Made by a program: the position numbers and the translations under genes
Notes under the pieces: generated by a model
The model's database searches: none
Told to the model about the DNA's origin: nothing
What the model saw: only the letters and a program-made list of their open reading frames with translations
NCBI RefSeq assembly: GCF_000785785.1
Contig: NZ_JRQN01000003.1
Span: 62,001-126,000, forward strand
Length of the DNA: 64,000 nt
Source of the DNA: Streptococcus uberis
Lineage (GTDB): Bacteria > Bacillota > Bacilli > Lactobacillales > Streptococcaceae
Direction of reading: 5' to 3'
Shown here: piece by piece, positions 60,200 through 64,000 of the stretch
Position numbering within the stretch: position 1 is the stretch's first letter
How the letters are laid out: every line of letters starts with the position of its first letter

Positions 60200-60480
60200 C
60201 TACTTTTTCAGTGGCCTCCCGAAATTAAGTACTTTTTTGATCACCGCAAGTTTTTTGTAAAACTGATTCATATCATCACTCATAAATTCTCTTCTTGTTA
60301 AATTTGTTATTGCTAATTGTCTTAACTTATCTGCTAGTTCTAAAATAATTTTTCATAAAGATTTACCTTCTGATAAGTTTTCTTTAAAATTAACAAGGAT
60401 ATACCGCTCTTGTTTTTTATTGAGGGACTTAAGTTTACATTATATGCCTCATTTATTATTTCATTGCGGTTAAAAGTCAT
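60200..60480 (-). pseudogene. Bacteriocin immunity protein-like gene, broken
   Basis: With one base added in the A run near 60436, the minus strand reads SIKKQERYILVNFKENLSEG, an in-frame TGA, then KIILELADKLRQLAITNLTR and EFMSDDMNQFYKKLAVIKKV to a stop at 60200; about 93 codons. The size, helical pattern and LADKLRQLA stretch resemble the enterocin A / PedB-type bacteriocin immunity family (PF08951). It lies just downstream of the two bacteriocin genes. Family call is by pattern only. Confidence 0.5.
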
Positions 60481-60655
60481 GGGGATTTTCCATTCCCTTT
60501 AAAATTAGCTATCTCAATGATTTTCTAAGCTTACAATGATTTTTGCTATTTACAATCATTTAAAATTAGTCATATCGATTTCACTAAAATAATCATAATA
60601 GTTTCAGGACAAATAAACCTATTAGTACTGAAATCAATAACAATAAAAGATTTGA

Positions 60656-60883
60656 CTAATGATTTCTGTCAGTTTTCTTTATTAGATTTAATAGAAATAA
60701 TTGGAACAATCCACCTAATAGTAATTTATGCGTAGTTGAATTCCAAATCGCTTTATGAAATATATAAAAATTTAGAATCATTAAGCAAATACCAAATAAT
60801 GTCATAATGAAACTTCCTATTATACATTGTCTAAAAGCATCATACTTTTGATCATTTCCCTCTTTTTGCCCCTTCATACCCAT
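60656..60883 (-). CDS. Small membrane protein next to bacteriocin, possible immunity
   Basis: A 75-residue protein from ATG 60883 (73 from 60877) with two membrane helices (CIIGSFIMTLFGICLMILNF and LLLGGLFQLFLLNLI) and a basic end (KKTDRNH). It overlaps the end of the bacteriocin gene by about 30 bases, so the two are coupled. Small two-helix proteins in this position are often immunity proteins. No family recognised. Confidence 0.6.
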   Translation of the reverse strand: MGMKGQKEGNDQKYDAFRQCIIGSFIMTLFGICLMILNFYIFHKAIWNSTTHKLLLGGLFQLFLLNLIKKTDRNH

Positions 60884-61061
60884 TATAATACCCCCAAGCA
60901 AAAAGTGATGTCCCTGCACAACCAATGGGACCAGCAGCAGCCATCCCAATTAAACATGCACCTGCTACTAATGTTGGTCCGTTCCCACCTGATATTTCAC
61001 TTAAATATAGATTATTAATCTCTTGATATTTTCCATTTTTTATAGTTTGAATATTTTGCAT
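60852..61061 (-). CDS. Double-glycine bacteriocin precursor, peptide 2
   Basis: A 69-residue precursor. The leader ends LYLSEISGG (residues 18-26), the double-glycine processing site. The 43-residue mature part is rich in Gly and Ala (GPTLVAGACLIGMAAAGPIG), has two Cys (mature 10 and 22) that could form a disulfide, a GxxxG (GYYNG), and a basic end (EGAKRGK). Class II, likely one half of a two-peptide bacteriocin with the upstream gene. ATG follows GAAAGGA. Confidence 0.82.
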   Translation of the reverse strand: MQNIQTIKNGKYQEINNLYLSEISGGNGPTLVAGACLIGMAAAGPIGCAGTSLFAWGYYNGYEGAKRGK

Positions 61062-61098
61062 GCTTTTCCTTTCAATTTTATTAAATAGGTATCTTTTA

Positions 61099-61269
61099 TT
61101 ATTTTGGATGTGTTAAATAATATACGCTTTTCCCTGCAGCTTCCCCAAACGAATAAATCCCCCAAGCAATACCAGTTATGATTCCAACAGCCTCTAATTC
61201 ACCAGTTCCACCAAAAATAGTGTTCAAATGATTTTCATTTAAAACTTCAAATTCTTTAATTCTAGTCAT
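61099..61269 (-). CDS. Double-glycine bacteriocin precursor, peptide 1
   Basis: A 56-residue precursor from ATG 61269 (after AAGGAGG). The leader ends LNENHLNTIFGG (residues 10-21). The 35-residue mature part has two linked GxxxG motifs (GIITGIAWG) and ends YYLTHPK. No Cys. With the second precursor 37 bases downstream it looks like a two-peptide class IIb bacteriocin. A frame extension to 61314 starts inside the palindrome and is not used. Confidence 0.82.
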   Translation of the reverse strand: MTRIKEFEVLNENHLNTIFGGTGELEAVGIITGIAWGIYSFGEAAGKSVYYLTHPK

Positions 61270-61289
61270 TATTAAAACCTCCTTATAAA

Positions 61290-61323
61290 ATATTTTTCTT
61301 GCATCCGGATGCAAGAAAAATAT
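61290..61323. repeat. 34-bp perfect palindrome before the bacteriocin genes
   Basis: Left half ATATTTTTCTTGCATCC, right half its exact reverse complement, with no spacer (centre CC|GG). It lies between the ribosome site of bacteriocin gene 1 and the junction with IS copy B. Confidence 0.85.
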
Positions 61324-61326
61324 ACC

Positions 61327-61840
61327 ACAATTTAATGAGCACCAGCTGTTAGAGACTCTCGTGACAGATTTAACCGATGTTCGTGTAGGAAAGCGCTGGG
61401 CTTATATATGCTTCATCATCGATCTCTATAACCGTGAAATCATCGGACTCTCATTGGTTGGTACAAGACAGCTAGCTTAGTGAAACAAGCTATTCAAACC
61501 ATTCCATTCAGATAGGGGAAAGAAATTCGATAATGCATTGATTGATGACTTACTTGATGCTTTTGGCGTTACACGATCACTAAGTCATGTAGGATGTCCT
61601 TATGATAATGCGGTATCAGAGAGCACCTATCGATCATTCAAGGTTGAGTTTAGTCATCAAGAAGTTTTCTACTCTCTTGAAGAACTAAGCGTCAAAACAA
61701 GAGATTACGTCCATTTGTGGACTATCATCGTATCCCTGGCAGTCTCAATTACCAGACTCCAATGGCAATGCGATTGATTACCTAACTAAAAAGCACTTTA
61801 TAAAATTTGTACAGAAAACTGTTGCCTTTTCATTTTATAT
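61327..61840 (+). mobile_element. IS3-family insertion sequence, copy B (5'-truncated)
   Basis: About 510 bases almost the same as the reverse complement of 58438-58948, in opposite orientation to copy A. It starts abruptly inside the transposase gene (ACAATTTAATGAGCACC) and runs to the same right end (CTGTTGCCTTTTCA). It shares the frame break after GTRQLA and the following deletion with copy A, and has an extra lost base near 61716. No function. Confidence 0.75.
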
Positions 61841-61876
61841 TTTTCCTTCCTTTATTTTTACAACTTCTACATTAAC

Positions 61877-62512
61877 TCAATACTTTTCTGATACTATCTC
61901 CCCTTCTTTTACATGAAAAATAGTGTCGCATAAATCCTCAATGTCACTTTTATAATGCGATGTTATAATCACGAGTCCTTTTTGTTTATGTTCCAATATC
62001 AATTTTTTGGTAGTATCGACACTTTTTTCATCTAAGGCATTCATTGGTTCGTCTAAGAGTAATATGTCAGGATAATCCATGAAGGCTTGAATCAATACCA
62101 TTTTTTTCTTTGTTCCCAAGGATAAATGTTTGTACAATGTATCTTTAAATTCTGCAAGCTGATACAAATTAATCCAATAATTTAAATCAATTTTCTTTTT
62201 ATGACGACAGATATTTTTTATCAGTTTTAAGTTTTCTTCTAAGGTTAGAAAAGAAATAAATTCTTGTTCTCCAAGTACTAATCCAGCATTTGAAATTGTT
62301 TCATTACCTGTTCCAATTATTTTTCCATTTTGAAAAACTTGACCTTTACTCAACCTACAAAAACCAGCTAAAGTACACAATAGCATGGTTTTCCCTGAGC
62401 CATTAATACCTACCAGACCATAAATCTGATGATTTAAAAAGGTTAAACTAATTTGGCTCAATAGTATTCTCTTACTTTTTGACAAGACTCCGTTTTTTAT
62501 TTCTAACAAGTT
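61877..62512 (-). CDS. ABC transporter ATP-binding protein
   Basis: A 211-residue ATPase: Walker A GLVGINGSGKTMLLCT, signature LSLGTKKKMVLIQAF, Walker B ILLLDEPMNAL. The TTG at 62512 fits best: it is six bases after GGAGGT and starts MLEIKNG; a GTG at 62530 is the alternative. It overlaps the preceding membrane gene by 41 bases. With two membrane proteins upstream it forms an exporter; the site next to bacteriocin genes suggests immunity or secretion, but no peptidase domain is present. Confidence 0.82.
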   Translation of the reverse strand, partial: NLLEIKNGVLSKSKRILLSQISLTFLNHQIYGLVGINGSGKTMLLCTLAGFCRLSKGQVFQNGKIIGTGNETISNAGLVLGEQEFISFLTLEENLKLIKNICRHKKKIDLNYWINLYQLAEFKDTLYKHLSLGTKKKMVLIQAFMDYPDILLLDEPMNALDEKSVDTTKKLILEHKQKGLVIITSHYKSDIEDLCDTIFHVKEGEIVSEKY

Positions 62513-63125
62513 TTGACCTCCAATCACCAATGAAACAAAGATATAAGCAACAACAAAATAAAATATAAATCATATGATTTATGAAAAAATTCCTAAACAT
62601 AATTTCAAAGCTGATAAGCATAATTGTTAATACACTATTAGAACAATAATAAGTGATAAAAAAATAACAAATTGAATCAACAAAAAACCATGCCAGTAAA
62701 AATAATAAGATGTCCATCATTCCAACTGACTGTCGATAATTGACAATCAAGAAACAAACGACAAAAAATACTTGACCTAAAAATTCTTTAGCAAACTGAC
62801 CATTAATTAATCTATACATCGAAACCTGATAAATGAATGTGTTCTTACAATGACTCTTAATCATAACCTTGATATTAGAAGACATTTCAGCCATCATTGT
62901 ATAAGTTGCTAAAAAGCTCATAAATGAAAAACCGAGAATCATGATAAGTTTCATAAAACTAAGTTGTTGTCCAGTAGTGGAAAAAAAGGGATTAATTAAC
63001 TGATTTGTAACTAGTACTTTTGGGTCCGATGTAATAGCTTCATTATAATGCGTCAATAAAAGAAAACAAATTGTCCAGGACAGTATTAGCTTAGATGAGT
63101 AGTAAATAATTTTATATAATCTCAT
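62472..63125 (-). CDS. ABC exporter membrane protein, second subunit
   Basis: A 217-residue protein with about six helices. It is not similar to a named family by eye. It starts inside the end of the first membrane gene (overlap 14 bases) and overlaps the ATPase gene. The tight overlaps show that the three proteins act together, like ABC-2 type immunity transporters with two permeases. Confidence 0.7.
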   Translation of the reverse strand: MRLYKIIYYSSKLILSWTICFLLLTHYNEAITSDPKVLVTNQLINPFFSTTGQQLSFMKLIMILGFSFMSFLATYTMMAEMSSNIKVMIKSHCKNTFIYQVSMYRLINGQFAKEFLGQVFFVVCFLIVNYRQSVGMMDILLFLLAWFFVDSICYFFITYYCSNSVLTIMLISFEIMFRNFFINHMIYILFCCCLYLCFIGDWRSKLVRNKKRSLVKK

Positions 63126-63903
63126 TTTTATTTTTCAATTGTAAAATACTAACAACAATAAAACATGGCAAATAGGACGCAATAAGCTGCCATAAAGTAA
63201 TATCCCCATACGAAGTAATCATAATATGAGAGATAGGCACTAAATAAAAGGGCAAGAAACTGTAGAGAATTGGCGCACTACCCCAAAGATACAAGATATA
63301 AACTAAAGCTGACTTTGTGAACTGATTAAAATAATCTATCAGATAAAAAAACAAAACTGTTTCCGTTAAAATAGCAAAAGTTTTAACAAAAAAATAATAA
63401 AGCAGATAATGCCAGGCACTTTTTGAAAAATAGCTAACAACTGAATTTTGATTAAAGTAGAATTTCAAACCATTATAATCAAATCTATCTACTAGAATTG
63501 CTGTAATAATGATAATTAACAATAAAGTAAAAAAAGTAACTAAATTGACGACAGTAAGTCGTAGCTTTAGCATTTTAATACATTTAAAATAGGCATCTGT
63601 CCTACCCAGATAATAACGACAATACCTATTTTTTAGATAATAATACATATATCCTAAAATCACAGTCAAAAGGGGGAGCAAAAATGCTTGAAAAAAGTTA
63701 AATTCGAAAATACTATTGTTCAATGACAGTAATCCTTTTAGATACTTCAATTTGATTAATTCCCCTCTTAAGTGATCCAAATCACTTGCATGAGAATCAA
63801 AAAACAAAACATGTAAAATAGCCTGATTATAAATCAAAATCAGAAAAATCAATGTCATTATGACATACCATTTCTTGTAGGGTATAAGTTTTATCGAAAT
63901 CAT
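63112..63903 (-). CDS. ABC exporter membrane protein, first subunit
   Basis: A 263-residue, strongly hydrophobic and aromatic protein with about six helices and a short C-terminal KNKNEII tail. Good GGAGATGG site before the ATG. First gene seen of the three-gene unit. Very AT-rich coding, lower in G+C than the vic or rnr genes, which fits acquired DNA. Family not recognised. Confidence 0.7.
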   Translation of the reverse strand: MISIKLIPYKKWYVIMTLIFLILIYNQAILHVLFFDSHASDLDHLRGELIKLKYLKGLLSLNNSIFEFNFFQAFLLPLLTVILGYMYYYLKNRYCRYYLGRTDAYFKCIKMLKLRLTVVNLVTFFTLLLIIIITAILVDRFDYNGLKFYFNQNSVVSYFSKSAWHYLLYYFFVKTFAILTETVLFFYLIDYFNQFTKSALVYILYLWGSAPILYSFLPFYLVPISHIMITSYGDITLWQLIASYLPCFIVVSILQLKNKNEII

Positions 63904-63955
63904 TCCATCTCCTTTAACAACGGGAATAACAAATAACAGTTATTTCAAAACATTT

Positions 63956-64000
63956 TTATTTTGAATCTGGTGACCAACTACCATCTATAAAGAATCCTTT
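63956..64000 (-). CDS. Possible C-terminal end of an upstream small gene
   Basis: The minus-strand frame is open from the window edge: KGFFIDGSWSPDSK then a stop. It lies 52 bases before the ABC unit. It could be the end of a peptide or other small gene in the same transcript; too short to say more. Confidence 0.3.
   Translation of the reverse strand, partial: KGFFIDGSWSPDSK

Overview
The window is low-GC Firmicute DNA and fits a pyogenic-group Streptococcus of the S. uberis / S. parauberis / S. iniae type. The evidence is gene order: vicRKX-rnc-smc-HAD-HAD-ftsY, secG-rpmG-pmrA next to rnr-smpB, ccpA-pepQ divergence, and Lmb/AdcAII with a histidine-triad protein under AdcR boxes. The species is inferred from gene content, not proven.

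Layout. 1-1150: end of a permease gene and its partner. 1405-12375 (minus): CxxC protein, ftsY, two HAD phosphatases, smc, rnc, vicX, vicK, vicR. 12534-15610 (plus): polar amino acid ABC transporter. 15633-16640: DUF3114 protein. 16726-21085: dihydroxyacetone kinase system (dhaK-dhaL-dhaM-glpF, with divergent dhaS-dhaQ) with a recognisable DhaS operator and a cre site. 21228-28507: zinc acquisition (lmb and pht, both with AdcR boxes), split by an ABC-2 exporter operon and a patch of DNA holding a second, dead 3' end of thrS. 29140-31404: thrS with its T-box leader. 31437-33767: two glycolipid glycosyltransferases. 33840-37611: cytoplasmic alpha-amylase, ccpA, pepQ. 37640-46243: beta-glucoside/cellobiose block (DUF871 protein, PTS IIC, membrane protein, IIA, CelR-type regulator, IIB, small membrane protein, TauE-like permease, bglA) with three cre sites and two matching 20-bp palindromes. 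46694-50291: nitroreductase, glyoxalase, decayed BglP, GtrB-type glycosyltransferase. 50295-57929: smpB, rnr, secG, rpmG, decayed pmrA, HerA-like ATPase, YczE-like membrane protein, coaE, mutM. 58089-64000: accessory region of insertion-sequence debris around two double-glycine bacteriocin precursors, a broken immunity gene and a three-gene ABC transporter.

Carbon control is a common thread. CcpA is encoded here, and its targets here probably include the dha operon, the cellobiose PTS operon, the small membrane-protein gene and bglA, each of which has a full-consensus cre. Zinc control by AdcR links lmb and pht.

The most striking general property is the number of single-base frameshifts, at least sixteen. 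They hit genes that should be essential or important (smc, thrS, rnc) as well as dispensable ones. Most are one missing base, often in or beside a short homopolymer. Either the sequence carries many indel errors or this strain is decaying strongly. Gene calls across these points are given as one reconstructed gene, with the break position stated. Independent true decay (large deletions, stop codons) is visible in pmrA, the BglP IIB domain, the transposases and the immunity gene.
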